A stretch of DNA of 64,000 nt from Oehlia diaphana (taxonomy: Eukaryota; Glomeromycota; Glomeromycetes; Glomerales; Glomeraceae). Location of the stretch: assembly GCA_003833135.1 (NCBI GenBank), contig QZLH01000010.1, positions 9,513-73,512 on the forward strand, given 5' to 3'. The notes under the pieces are model-generated. The model was not told where the DNA came from, ran no database searches, and saw only the letters and a list, made by a program, of their open reading frames with translations. The position numbers were made by a program, and so were the translations under genes. Positions 13,010 through 24,829 of this stretch are shown piece by piece (position 1 is the first letter of the stretch; the number at the start of each line of letters is the position of its first letter).

Positions 13010-16000
13010 TTAAGAGAAATTGCTTCCTGCAAATTCTCCTAACATATCAGCCATAGACCTTCTTTTTTGGGCCTTCGAAAGTTTTTTAGATGATGTACTT
13101 TGCTCTTCATTTGATACAACAACTTGCTCAGGTCCTACTACTTCTTGTTCAGAAACTGGCACACTAGTACCAACTGCTCCATAATTTGTACTTTGTCCTG
13201 AGGAAGAGCTAGATGGTCCATCCTCTACAAATTGTAATGTTTTAACCGTTGCCACTTTTTTATTTGAATCAGTTGTAGAACCAGTTACCGATTCTGATAG
13301 TGAGGATGAAATTGGCCGTGAAGATATTTCATTCATTCCTAATAATTTTCTAATAAATCCTCCGTTTTTAATTTCTTGTTTTGTTCTTTTAACTGGGAGC
13401 CATAACCAAGGTAAACTTCCCTTTAGTTCTGGAGGTGCATAATCTCTCATTCCCGTATTAAGTATACCATCATATAATGTCATTGGAGGTTGAGTATAAT
13501 TTGTATAAAGATCAGGAGCTGCTTGATAAAAGTCGTCATCTAATAAGTCACTTTGAGATTGTCCTTGTGCTTTTTTATTACTCTCATTATTAGTTGATGA
13601 AGTATTATCTGTGGTTTCTCCCAAAGTATCATTTGTCACTGTTGATTTCTGTGACTTTTGTCTACTATTACTATCAGATGTATTAGTAGATTTCTTTTGG
13701 TTCTCGCGTAAAACGCTTAATGGTACAAATTCTGAACTTCTGTCATATGCTTGTTTCACATAATAGTAGTAAATAGCTGTAATAACTAAAAGAGGCACTA
13801 AAGATGCAGATAAATAAAATGACTTTCTTAATGACATATATCCAATCATTAATAGTTGAAAAATATATAAGCCAATAATAATTCCTCGAAATATTTTAGG
13901 CCATGAATTACCAGCGGATTCATAAGGATGGAAATATACTAAAAAAAAGGGTTAAAAGGAAAAACTAAAAAATAAAAAAATAAAAAAATTACATAATTTA
14001 AAAAAATTGACATACCAAATAATAGCAAGTATTTAAAACATATATAGCCAAAGAAGAAGTAAATTGTGCCAAAAAGGAGAATGATCGGCATAATAGAAGA
14101 GTATACAAGAACAAGAACGAAAATAAATACAGTGGGTGGCAGCTCTTGTCCATAATATATAAGTTGTGGAGTACTGCTTTCAGCAAAATCTCTGGGCGTA
14201 TTTGCAACAACAACGCGTAATAAACAAGCCATTGCAATATCTTTAATCATTAATATACGAGATGGGTATAAAGCAATTCCTTGGAGAACAACATAATTTA
14301 TAAAGAATGGGGCCACCTAAATTTAGATATTTAAGCATATAATTCTTAAAAAAAGAAAGAAAGAAAGAAAGAAAGAAAATGCAACTATATTTACTCTGGG
14401 TAAATTTTTCGCCAAAGTAATAGTAATCTTTGTTGGATTTTGTGCTATATCTTCAATTGCACTAAGCCAAGTACCAACAACGGTGAAGATAAGTAAAACA
14501 GTTATCAGCAAAAAAAAGAAATATCTAGTCAAATAATAACATTAATGAGTTAATACTAGTTTTAGAGATAGAGACAAATAATATTTTTAAAGCTTTAAAA
14601 GTTAAAACTACATACTTGGAGAATGTTGAAGATTCAATTGCACTACGAGATTTGAGTCCCTGAATTTTAGAAAGAACTGAATGATGATTATAAAGTTAGT
14701 TATTTGTAAAAAACAAAAATAGCAATTTTTATATTAAAGTTTAATAAACTACTTACATTGCATAACCTGTGGAATTATCGCGTTAAGTGTGACAACTGCA
14801 AGAGTAGGCAAAGTACCTTGGATAAAATTTTTCAAAATTTCATTCGATTCTGCCAATTTTTCTAACCATGGGAAGATTTTTTTCAATGAATTTAAACTCA
14901 AAAGGGTAGCAACCGCAGAAGAAGGTACAGTCCAGGAAAATACAATTAAGGCAACTAAGCAATTGACTAACACGTCACGAATTATCAACTCTCTTTTGCG
15001 AATGCTTAGTTTTTGCCAGAATCTTTTATGATAAATAGAGTTATTTACGTCAAATATAAAATAAAAAAATTTTTTCTAAAGAATATTAATTAAATAATTG
15101 CAATTTACACATCACGAGGTTCTGGGGCGAGTTCGGTACTACATTGGAAAGGTTCTGGATGTAAAAGTGCTTGTGCCGCTAATTGCTATAAAAACGAAAT
15201 GTAAAAAGATAAATAAAAGTTATTTGCACATACATATTTGTCTCTAATAATTTTCTTTTACCGCGCTAGTTATATCCTTGAAAGTCACAAAACCAGTTGA
15301 AGTAGAGACATATGCACCATTTCTACCTCGTCTCACTAGTTGGTCATAATAAATAAATTGATCGGTATAATATTCAATTTTGTCGATTTTTTTGCCAAAT
15401 AATCCAAGAAAACCTGACCTTATTGTAGGTCTATTTGCTTTAACACCCTTAAGAACTTCTGCAGTTACAGCGTTTGCAGTAGAAGGGTCATTGTTTAAAG
15501 CTTCTTCAAACGTTTTGGTTGCTTTCTTGGGATCATAATTTGGATCATCACAAGGATTCCCCAAATATTCAACATAAGCTGCTTCCAACTTTCTTAAATA
15601 TTGTGCTCGTTTCTCGATAGCATGCCTAAGTTTTCGAACTTGTCGATATACTGTAGCATTTTCAACCTGACCCAAATCTAAAGAAGCATAAAAATCTTCT
15701 AACTTATGATCTGCTTGCAAATCCTTTGGAACAACCGTAACCATTACAGATCTTGCAGTAACAGTATCCATCCCTTTAAGATAATATTTGTGGCGTACTT
15801 CTGAAAATTCTCTATAATTATAAAATGCGAAATAATATGTTGCACAAGAAAATACCCAGGTAAAAACCACGTATGATATTAGTATTTCTGAAGATTCATG
15901 AGGATAATTTGGATCGTTGGGATCGGTAGGCTCGATTGGACCATCGTCAAGTGCATTGTTATCACCGACTTTGTCCATTCCTGGTATGAAGTTATAAACC

Positions 16001-16627
16001 TTTATCGGAGATAATATAACTAATGCGAAAAATCCACAGAATGCAAAAAGTTTGTAAGACATTTTAAAGAATGCTAGAAGCTAGGGTAAAAGATATTAGA
16101 TAAATTAGTTAGTAATAAATTTCTAAATGTTGATTTCAATTGACACATAACATACCACAGTAGCATCCAATCCCACACTATCTAAAACTTCAGATTCGGA
16201 GATTCTTAATAAAGGCATTATCCATCCAAAGAAAGTGTTTGGTAAAGGCTTCGGTGCTAGTCTATAATAAGCATAATTAATAATAATTAATAGAATTAAC
16301 TGAAAGGAGAAAGTTGACTTTTTACATACCTATTCAACCTACTTCGTGGAGCATACATAACATTCCATCTAGCCCGAAGAAAACAAAAAAGCAAAAAACA
16401 TATTGTACCGATAGGTATCGCGAATAAAAGTTGAGTTGTTAAAAGAGCAGTCTTACCTAAAATACAAAGAATATTATTCAGGTGAATAATAAAACTTTAT
16501 TTATATTTAAATATCTTCAGAAATTTAACTTACTCGCATCCTTGCGTATATCACCGGTAGTATCATTGGAATCTAGGTATGATATATCAAGAATAATTTG
16601 ATCTTCTGACGGCATCGAATACGACAT
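13010..16627 (-). CDS. TMEM63/OSCA (Csc1/Rsn1) family cation channel
   Basis: Ten minus-strand exons (16534-16627, 16330-16456, 16156-16261, 15262-16080, 15109-15185, 14757-15022, 14616-14676, 14395-14524, 14016-14316, 13010-13938) give 969 residues with all phases closed. Family landmarks are in order. An N-terminal transmembrane segment (ALLTTQLLFAIPIGTICFLL) is followed by APRSRLNRLAPKPLPNTFFGW and a large cytosolic loop with TVVPKD. The conserved LAPEPRDVFWQKLSIRKREL comes next, then the multi-helix DUF221 core including PFFINYVVLQGIALYP and YPSRILMI. A low-complexity Ser/Thr/Gln tail with LPWLWLPVKRTKQEI closes the protein. Members are osmo- or mechanically gated cation channels in the plasma membrane or endomembranes. 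Localisation and gating here are inferred from the family. The start is the first ATG before the N-terminal helix. Confidence 0.93.
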
Positions 16628-17413
16628 TTCTCTTAATCATATGAATTTACTATATAAAAATTTTCAATCGTTAATATTTACTATGTTTAATTTGAATTCC
16701 ATAAAATTGGTAGATATATCAGTCCCAATTTTCTCTATTCAGAACATTTATATTTCAAATTATGAAATAAATAATTAAATAAAATTTGTTATTCTGTTAC
16801 CGAAAAATTTATTCTTACCTTACAAGAATTATCAAATAGGTTAAAGAAATCCCTTTTTTTTTCTACGATTCATGATATACGCACTCTTTAATCTAATCTG
16901 TGAAATCATGGAATGTGGGCGTTTTTATAGTGTAACAAACTCACTCCACACGTGATTTAAAATGTGGCACCTTTATTTATTATCATACGCGAATTTTATA
17001 AAAAAATATTGGTGATATGTACAGTACTACTTTGAATTTAGTTAATCCGGCTTTGTCTTATTTTTGCCTCTAAATTAAATTGATTGGATTATTCATGCAT
17101 TATTATGTAAGCTTTTATTTTTTTAAAAAAAAATAATCTCAAAATTCTCCATATTACAGTACTGTATAAATAACGAACCGTATATTGCAAAATGTAATAA
17201 GCTACAGCTATTAAACTATACCAAAATTAATGCAAAAAAATTACAAGGAAAATTAATTATCGGTTATTATTAATAACTCTAACAGATGCTTGTCTTCTCA
17301 GTTCTCACGCGTCATAGTACGTCTTGTGAAATTGAACTTTTGAAGAACTTTATAATCCTTATTTCATTTTCTAGTTCAAACTGAATATTTTTTTTTTTAA
17401 TAAAATAAGTTTA
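16628..17413. other. Intergenic region
   Basis: Upstream region of the OSCA-like gene and downstream region of the HP1-like relic. AT-rich, with no coding pattern or recognised repeat. Confidence 0.5.
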
Positions 17414-18497
17414 TTATATAATTAAATATTGAGTTCTCGAAATTTTCAAATAATAATAATAATAATAATAATAATTAAATACCATTTGAGGACATTTAGC
17501 ATGAAGTTCCTCAAGGAGATGCCTTGACCTATTTCCTGATTTCCTAGAGATATATAACTTATTTTACCTTAAGTGTTATTAAAAATTTTAATTTTTTACC
17601 AATTAAGATATCCCACTATTCTTCCTTGTTCAATAAGTTCAAGAAATTCAATATCAATAGAATCTTCATCCCAATTAAGACTTTCTTTAGGATCGCGAAT
17701 GCCAGGATCCGATAACTCTTTCATTAAAGAAGGTCTAATTCTTTTCAAAAATATAGGTGGTGAATATAATTGAATTTGAGAAGACTGCGCAACACTTGAT
17801 GAACTTGGTCTTGCAGTTAATTTTGAAGTTGTTGATATTTCCTGTTCAGATTGATCCTTCTTATTAGGATAGATATCTTCTGCAGTAATGTTACGCGCAG
17901 GATTACTAATAGTATTTTCGTCAGAACTATCATCAAACGTTGGGAATATCACAATTTATCTTTCTCTGGTAGCGAGATTTTGTTGAACTACTACTACCTA
18001 GAAATGCGGAGATTCTTCATTTCCATTAACATCACAGTAAGTATTTATTTTTTAGATTGCAGGGATTCATTCTCTTTAAAATCATTTTTGATTTCGATTT
18101 CCATCTCCAAAGATGGACTCTTCCCAGACCTTCTTCCTGAATCAACTTTTTTCCAATATTCCTTAATCAATTTATCTACATTTTTAAAACATTATTAAGT
18201 GGAATAAGATGTAAAATGAGTGATAATAGACACTTACACATTCTCATGGTTTTCCACTTGTTATATTGTATCCCTAAACAACGTAATAACGATTAAATAA
18301 GTAATATACAACAAATGAATGAATGTATTAAGCACTTTTCCAACAGTGTACTCTTTGACAATAAGCTATCCCATTGGGGTTTTTACATTCATGGATGTAT
18401 AGATGCTTATTCCAGATATATTATCTACATATTCCAAATCATTAATATCTCCTCGCTCATCATCTATTTCACCAAGAAATAGTGGATTGATTGACAT
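17414..18497 (-). pseudogene. HP1-like chromo / chromo-shadow protein, decayed
   Basis: Read on the minus strand from ATG at 18495-18497. The frame starts MSINPLFLGEIDDERGDIND, meets an in-frame TAG at 18366-18368, then gives KEYTVGKVLN, which resembles the start of a chromodomain. The chromodomain core near 18246-18275 is shortened (GIQYNKWK, then pieces in other frames). Its last helix survives as KLIKEYWKKVD at about 18150-18180. A linker (about 17943-18010) changes frame by one base near 17935-17942. The chromo-shadow half is well kept: NWDEDSIDIEFLELIEQGRI, then, across a 56-base intron (17544-17599), SGNRSRHLLEELHAKCPQM. That pattern matches HP1 chromo-shadow domains (W/E-D..., YL.WKNG, KCPQ). 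HP1 proteins read methylated H3K9 in silent chromatin. The stop, the collapsed chromodomain and the frameshift argue that it is no longer functional. Confidence 0.68.
17450..17476 (-). repeat. (AAT)n microsatellite inside the chromo-shadow exon
   Basis: A run of AAT triplets on the plus strand reads as eight consecutive tyrosines in the chromo-shadow frame. It lies immediately after KCPQMVFN, where HP1 proteins normally have FYESHL, and before LKISRTQ and stop TAA at 17414-17416. It looks like triplet expansion in the final helix. Confidence 0.65.
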
Positions 18498-20357
18498 TTT
18501 AAATAAAATCATTGTATTTGGATCCCAGTACTAGCAACCGTATTTGAATTGGTAAAGAATATTATTAATATCAACGTAAGACATAGCCTATAAATATAAT
18601 TATTCGAAATATATAAACTTCAAAGAAACTGTAAACACAGTAATTACATCATTTTCCTTTAGAATACATTTAGGAAAAAAAAGTCTTATTTTAAATATAA
18701 AACTGTTAATACCCGGTTTACCTTAGGAATATAAAAAAATCTTTTTGTAATTATGTGGAATAATTCGTTACGCATTTTAAAATTACTAATAAATTCATTG
18801 GAGAATTTATATAAACTGAACTATATCTTCTATATACTTTGTTCAGTATGGATTTCTTGTCATTATACACCTACCGTATTATGAATTATGTATAATGCAA
18901 AGTTAGTTGCTTTCGATTAATTTCACTATTAATTGTTAAACAAAATATCAAGAAAAAAGACGAAATATTAATTCGCCCTGAGTTGCCGTATCAATGTTAG
19001 CAGTAAATTTAATTGACAGTTTAGCTATAATTGTATTATATATTATCAGCTTATAAATTTGAGTATTGAACTCTACGAAATCCAACCTATTTAATATCCG
19101 TGTTTACATACAATAAAATAAAATTTAAAATTTTATTAATACTTCAAATAATTCTATGTAATTTACGATATTATCACTCATTGTGTATTAAAAAGGAAAT
19201 TACATATCCAAGCCACCAAATTTTGTTTTAACATAATGACGAGGATGCAGCAATTGCAGCATGCAGTATACCCAAAATACCAATTTTACTAATGAACTGC
19301 GTACATAATTAAAATAACAACTTTTTGTAATCAAATTTAAAAATAATGACAACACTTCATTCAGTAAATTATATGATATCTTTTGAACAAAAATACCTTC
19401 TCATTCATGTGATGATATTGTTAATGGAGTTCTTTTACCAGAATTTAGTCATTTGCTATTGGACATCTTGCAAATTTTACGAAGCGTTGTGGTCACCTAA
19501 ACATCAAAATAGTGTATATGATTTTATAGACATACCAGAATTTAAAACAACAGGAGAAATCACTAACCCAATTCAATTGACCACTATTATGAAATTGAAT
19601 GGAAACTCCGAATAAAAGTCAGATCTCCAATTTTTCATTAGTGAAAACTCATGATTGATAGATTATAAACATACAAAAAAATTTATTACTATGAAAGAAT
19701 TAATAAAATTATATAAATTGAGCGATTAGTGTACTTTGATAATATAAATAATTGAGTTAATCTTTAGCTACTAAAAAGTATTTCCTTTGATTACTACTGC
19801 TCAACGAACCGCAGCACTTGCTTTTTCTATAATAAAATCAAAATGACGTTATTTAGGCCATCTATTAGTCATAATCATGAAAAATTACTCATATTGCCGA
19901 ACAATTGTATCGTATTATGCAAGATACTACTGAACTTGTGGATACTGATGCCGGCTGATATTGAGCTTGCGTAATACAATTTTGTCTTTCCAATAGTTTT
20001 TTTACGGGCTGCGGTGGTGAAGACAATCGGAAAATATGGAATGTATTATGAGTAATGTTATGTGTTGAATCATTTATTGGGGATTTGATTTAATCGATAA
20101 AAAAAAATTACTGTAGTATAAAATTGAGTAAATTATGTAATCAATTTGATTTTATCCATCCGCCTATCGATCTAATTATTAGTCACCGTGAGGTTTTTAC
20201 AACTATATATATACCCTTCAAACTTCTTTTTTTTAACACTTTTTTTATTAACCTCAACTTCTTTTTATTAAATATTTTCTTTAAAAAACGTTTTTCGTAA
20301 TAAATACATTTTTCTTCTACGAAAAATAGGTTTTATTATTTTCCTTAAGTTGTATTC
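18498..20357. other. Gene-free region with unrecognised relics
   Basis: AT-rich sequence. A plus-strand open frame at 19346-19615 (89 codons, includes LICYWTSCKF-like and TTGEITNPIQL segments) has no recognisable domain and may be chance or a relic. Near 19889-19945 a short plus-strand frame reads HIAEQLYRIMQDTTELVDTD, which looks protein-like but is surrounded by stops. No gene is claimed. Confidence 0.4.
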
Positions 20358-20540
20358 TAGGCGAAACTTCCTGGCAATTTAAAATTTCGGAAGGCTGACA
20401 TTACAAAGGTTGAAATAAAGCAAAACTTCCTGGCAGTTTAAAACTTTGGAAGGTTGACATCACAAAGGTTTCAAGGTTTAAATAAGGCGAAACTTCCTGG
20501 CAGTTTAAACTTCGGAAGGTTGACATAAGTTTCAATAAAG
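20358..20540. repeat. Three tandem ~60 bp repeats
   Basis: Three imperfect direct copies, each containing GCRAAACTTCCTGGCARTTT, then TTYGGAAGGYTGACAT and ACAAAGGTT. Within each copy CTTCC and GGAAG can pair. Function unknown. Confidence 0.7.
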
Positions 20541-20606
20541 AATTTTCGTATTTGCGGTAAACCATATTAAGGTAAGCTTGCGCTCCCTGCTTAGCATAGT
20601 TTTAAT

Positions 20607-21716
20607 TAGAGCTCCGAAACTTGACCTGACAGATCGGGTGACCTGACGGGTTGACCCGAAATATTCAGGTCAGGTCATCAAATTCATGACCTGATACGGG
20701 TCAGTCAGTGCTAGTCAGTACCCACCCGACCCATTGATCTGACATATATCTGGATCAAATAAATTAAATAACGCTGAAACTTATAATGATTCCAGCATTT
20801 TTACATGTAAAATCAAAAAAAAAATGCTAAAACTATCAGTTTCAGCATTTTTACATGTAAAATTAAAAAGAAAAATGCCGGAACTAATGATTCCAGTGTT
20901 TTTACATGTAAAATCGAAAAAAAAAGCCAAAACTATCAGTTTTGGCATTTTTACATGTAAAATCAAAAGAAAAATACCAGAACTAATGATTCCAGCACTT
21001 TTACATGTAAAATCAAAAAAAAATACTGAAATTATCAGTTTCGACATTTTTACGTGTAAAATCAAAAAGAAAAATGCCAGAACTAATGATTCTGGCGTTT
21101 TTACATGTAAAATCGAAAAAAAAGCCAAAACTATCAGTTTTAGCATTTTTACATGTAAAAATCAAAAAGAAAAACGCCAAAACTAATGATTCTGGCATTT
21201 TTACATGTAAAATTGAAAAAAAATGCTGAAACTATCAGTTTTGGCATTTTTACATGTAAAATCAAAAGAAAAATGCCAGAACTAATGATTCTAGCACTTT
21301 TACGTGTAAAATCAAAAAAAATACCGAAACTATCAGTTTTGGCATTTTTACATGTAAAATCAAAAAGAAAAATGCCAGAACTAATGATTTCAGCGTTTTT
21401 ATATGTAAAATCGAAAAAAAAAATGCTGAAACTATCAGTTTCGGCATTTTTACATGTAAAATCAAAAAAACGCTGAAACAAATAGTTTCAGCGTTTTATA
21501 TATAAAAATAAAAAGTAAAAAATGGTACAAAACATTTTTTTATAATATTTAATAATAAAACTTTGGGTAACCCAAGTTACCTGAAGTGACCCGAATACTT
21601 TCAGGTCAAATGGGTCAGGTTAGGTCAGAACAGTTTACCCAACCCGATCTGACCTGAAAAAAATTTTGGTTCGGATTAACTAGGTAACCTGACCTGACCT
21701 GACCTGTTTGAAGCTC
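20607..21716. mobile_element. Non-autonomous terminal-inverted-repeat element
   Basis: Left end TAGAGCTCCGAAACTTGACC and right end (read in reverse) GAGCTTCAAACAGGTCAGG form imperfect inverted termini. GACCTGAC/GGGTCA-rich arms on both sides are roughly complementary to each other (about 20620-20760 and 21560-21710). TAGTTTTAAT occurs on both flanks (20597-20606 and 21717-21726) and fits a 10 bp target duplication, as in Mutator-like elements. A TA duplication with GAGCTYC ends is the alternative reading. No transposase is encoded; the interior is the hairpin array described separately. Confidence 0.65.
20771..21501. repeat. Array of ~15 alternating ~49 bp hairpin repeats
   Basis: About fifteen ~49 bp units, strictly alternating between two types. 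One has loop region ACTATCAGTT and the other ACTAATGATT. Every unit has an inverted repeat of the form GCYRRAA...TTYYRGC and is joined to the next by a second palindrome TTTTACATGTAAAA followed by an A-rich spacer. Stem sequences vary from unit to unit but often in paired fashion: GCCAAAA/TTTTGGC, GCCAGAA/TTCTGGC, GCTGAAA/TTTCGGC or TTTCAGC. Long open frames appear on both strands only because the repeat lacks stops; they are not genes. Confidence 0.85.
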
Positions 21717-21726
21717 TAGTTTTAAT

Positions 21727-22574
21727 AATACTGGTTTACAGATAAAAGCTAAAGAGTAAAAACTGGCTTTCCTGAAAGAGGATTACTAGCCTATATACTT
21801 GGCTCTTATGGTTGGTGTCATGAATTATCAGTGGTTTACCAAAGGGCTGCCAGAGGTGAACCACTTGGTAGAATGATACCAACACTTTTCTGGAAGCTTT
21901 TTTTATGAAGTATGGTCTTCTACTTGGTAACCATACTAACTTTTTTTTTATCTTGATTTAGATATCTATCTTACAAACTTTATTGTGGCCACGTGTTCAA
22001 AAATGTGATTATTATATTGGCCAATTAAATGTAATTCAAAGGTAATTATTTTCTGCGACATTCGATATATGGATTTTTCATTGAAATCAGAATTTCCCTT
22101 TTATATTTAAAAGTTTTCATGAATAATTAGATTCATAAATACTTTTATGTTTTATGTACTGAAGATTAAACATTTATAAAAAATCAGTTTATTAGATAAG
22201 AAAATCGCTAGAAAAATAATTTTTAAAAATTTAACCAAAAAAAAAAAAATAAAAAAATCTTTATTTTTAAACTTGTTAATAAATTTCCTCAATCTTTCTT
22301 TCGTTACAGAGATCTTTAAATAATTTTTTATACTCATTAGTTAAACTAAAAATGAATTACAAACAATATAAAAATATCTTTATTGTTCCACCAAGAAATG
22401 TAGTTGCAAAGATAAAAAGTGTTTATATCTAATATCTGTATGATACATTGTAATGTATTGCAAAACTATTCTTGTGTACATTGAATCTTATTTGTGTATC
22501 TAGTTCTATGTAATGGAATCCATATAACGAATTTTTTTGAATATCTCTTATAAAATATCATTACTATCAGTATT
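21727..22574. other. Intergenic spacer between two mobile elements
   Basis: AT-rich DNA between the hairpin element and the LINE target duplication. No gene or repeat structure recognised. Confidence 0.5.
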
Positions 22575-22593
22575 CATAATATATGTTATTTTA
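22575..22593. repeat. Left target site duplication of the LINE
   Basis: CATAATATATGTTATTTTA, a 19-base sequence found identically at 30963-30981. The two copies bracket the LINE exactly. Confidence 0.85.
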
Positions 22594-22691
22594 AAAAAAA
22601 CTCTTTCCTACTCCATTCAATTTATATAGTAAAAAAAAGAAATAGAAATATTTTTCAAAAAATTTATTAAAATTCTTTATTTTTTGCTGAC

Positions 22692-23975
22692 ATGAGTGGT
22701 TCAATGAACAGGAACCCTTCCAGTCATCAGCTCCCAGTTTTTAAAAGTAGATGGAAAGACGGTGAAGATGATTATACAGAAGTTTTCAGCAGAAAGAATA
22801 GTCGTAAAATGAAACTACAAGATAACAGAAGCTATAGCATGAATACCAAGTCAACTAATTCAGGACCTACTGTAATGATTGAACATCCTGCTTACGACAA
22901 GTCACTATATAGCCAGGCAGCTCGTGATATTAACAAACCTACTTCATCAGTTGAGAATCTGCAAGGCGGCCAACAATCCCAAACGAACACCCTGAACGAA
23001 ATTGGCAATAATCAACAGCGAGATGATACCTCCATGGAGATTGATAAAATAACTGATAATCAACAATCTCAGAAATCTATCTCATCTAATGATAAATAAA
23101 ACTCATACCTGTTACTAGAAAATCTAGATGATCAACCAAATGACAATTTTTCTTTTAGAGCAAGAGCCCCTTTCAGTAAAATCTTGGATAATAATAGAAT
23201 CACCAAAATGAAATTCCTTAAAAGTTAATTATATAAAGATTATGATATCGTGAAAATCACTACCATCTATCAAAAAAAGATAAAGAAAATCTTTTTCAGA
23301 TAGAATTTGATAATCAGGTACAATACGATAAATTTATAAATGCTGAATTCAAGTTTATGGAAAATGAAGAACCAATTAAATTTCAAGTAAAAAATCCTGC
23401 AAAAAAAGCTGAAAAATTAAAAGAAAAAGAGGCACAAAAATCTCGTATCATCCAGGTTTTAGATATTCCTCTCAACTTCAAACCGTACAAAATATGCACA
23501 GTATTTAGTAAATATGGACAAATAGAAGATTTATATACTCGAGTTAAAGGATTGTATCAATACGCTTATATCAGATATGTAGATGAAAAAGATATTGAAC
23601 CCTTCTACTCTCAATGGAGTTGCTATTTAGAACAACATACAGTAAGAGTGATTCCGTTATTGTTAAATGAAGAAAGTAGAACGCAAAGATATGAGTTTGT
23701 ACTCAAACTTACTGAACTCCCATTTGGTATAACTGGCAGAGAAGTTAATGAACTTCTTAAAGGGTGCTAAAAGTGTGGTCATTTCTAGAAATCCAAAAAA
23801 TTGTAATTTATTGAAATACGCAATGGTATACTTCCCTAATGAGGATATTTGGAGTGAAGCTGCAAGTTTAGAACTTAAAATTAAAGGTGATACTCTTTTT
23901 TGGCTTACTTTTGATGAAAAAGCCTGTCATGCATATGGATCACTAGCTTACATTGCCAAAGATTGTGATAAAGAA
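22692..23975 (+). pseudogene. LINE ORF1: RRM-like / zinc-knuckle protein, broken
   Basis: The first frame (22692-23099) opens MSGSMNRNPSSHQLPVFKSR and is polar and low complexity, with a stop at 23097. The following region is coding-like in shifted frames; 23357-23770 gives an RRM-type fold (SRIIQVLDIPLNFKPYK; FSKYGQIEDLY; AYIRYVDEKD). A second frame from 23748 continues after a one-base shift. It ends in a degenerate CCHC knuckle, CHAYGSLAYIAKDC, where the second Cys and the His are replaced by Tyr. In active LINEs this protein binds the element RNA. At least one stop and one frameshift break it. Confidence 0.72.
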
Positions 23976-24829
23976 TGATAAATCAAACCCAAATATTTGA
24001 ATCGAACACAAGCGCTTAATCAATTCAAAAATAAGAAAAGACCTTCTTCATATGCTAACGCTGCAAAAGGAGGTAATAATAATCAACGTATGCAATAATG
24101 TCACCCAAGTAACAGTCGAAGAGAATGGAACGAACAAAATATTATTTATGATAATCCATATATCAGTAATCAAAATAAAAATAATAATCGTCAAATGTCC
24201 CAAGATAATGCAATTCAACAAGATCTTAATGACCTTCATCAAGCAATGAATCAAGTTTTCGCACAATTCCAATCACTTCAAAGAGATAATAAATCATTAT
24301 ATGAAGAATTTCGTGCATGTAGTAAAAATAACAATCAAAAAATTAACAAATTAATAGAATAATTCTTAGAAATCCTAATCAACAATCAAAAGAAAAGGCA
24401 ACTGTTTCATTCAACAATAACAATAAACGTGTTCATATTGAAGATACTGGAACTTCATCTGATTCTGGAATGGATGAGTTTGAAGATAAATTATCCAAAT
24501 CTGATTAAAAAATAGAATAAAATATGTCTTTATTAACCCAAATCGCTAAACAACTTAATGACCTTTCATCCAAAATTACACCCTCTTCTAATACAACAGG
24601 ATTAAAAGATGGAGAGAATACTACAAAGAAAGATTAATATCTTTCTCATATAATTTTATAATTTTTAATAATAGTACAAAAAATCCCATAAAAAAAGAAA
24701 AAAAGAAAAAAATTTTTTCCTGCCACAATAGAAACCAATATTAATACTAACAAACAACAAAATATCTTATTTGAAAATAACAGAAGGCCATTATATTATC
24801 ACAAAATATTAATAAATACCCCTAATCCC

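Noticed and set aside
20781..21481. Overlapping long open frames on both strands
   Set aside because: They consist only of translated ~49 bp repeats and are open in several frames because the unit lacks stop codons. No protein family is implied.
20771..21501. CRISPR array
   Set aside because: Regular spacing suggested it, but the intervening parts are themselves repeated and palindromic, there are no unique spacers or cas genes, and the organism is a eukaryote.
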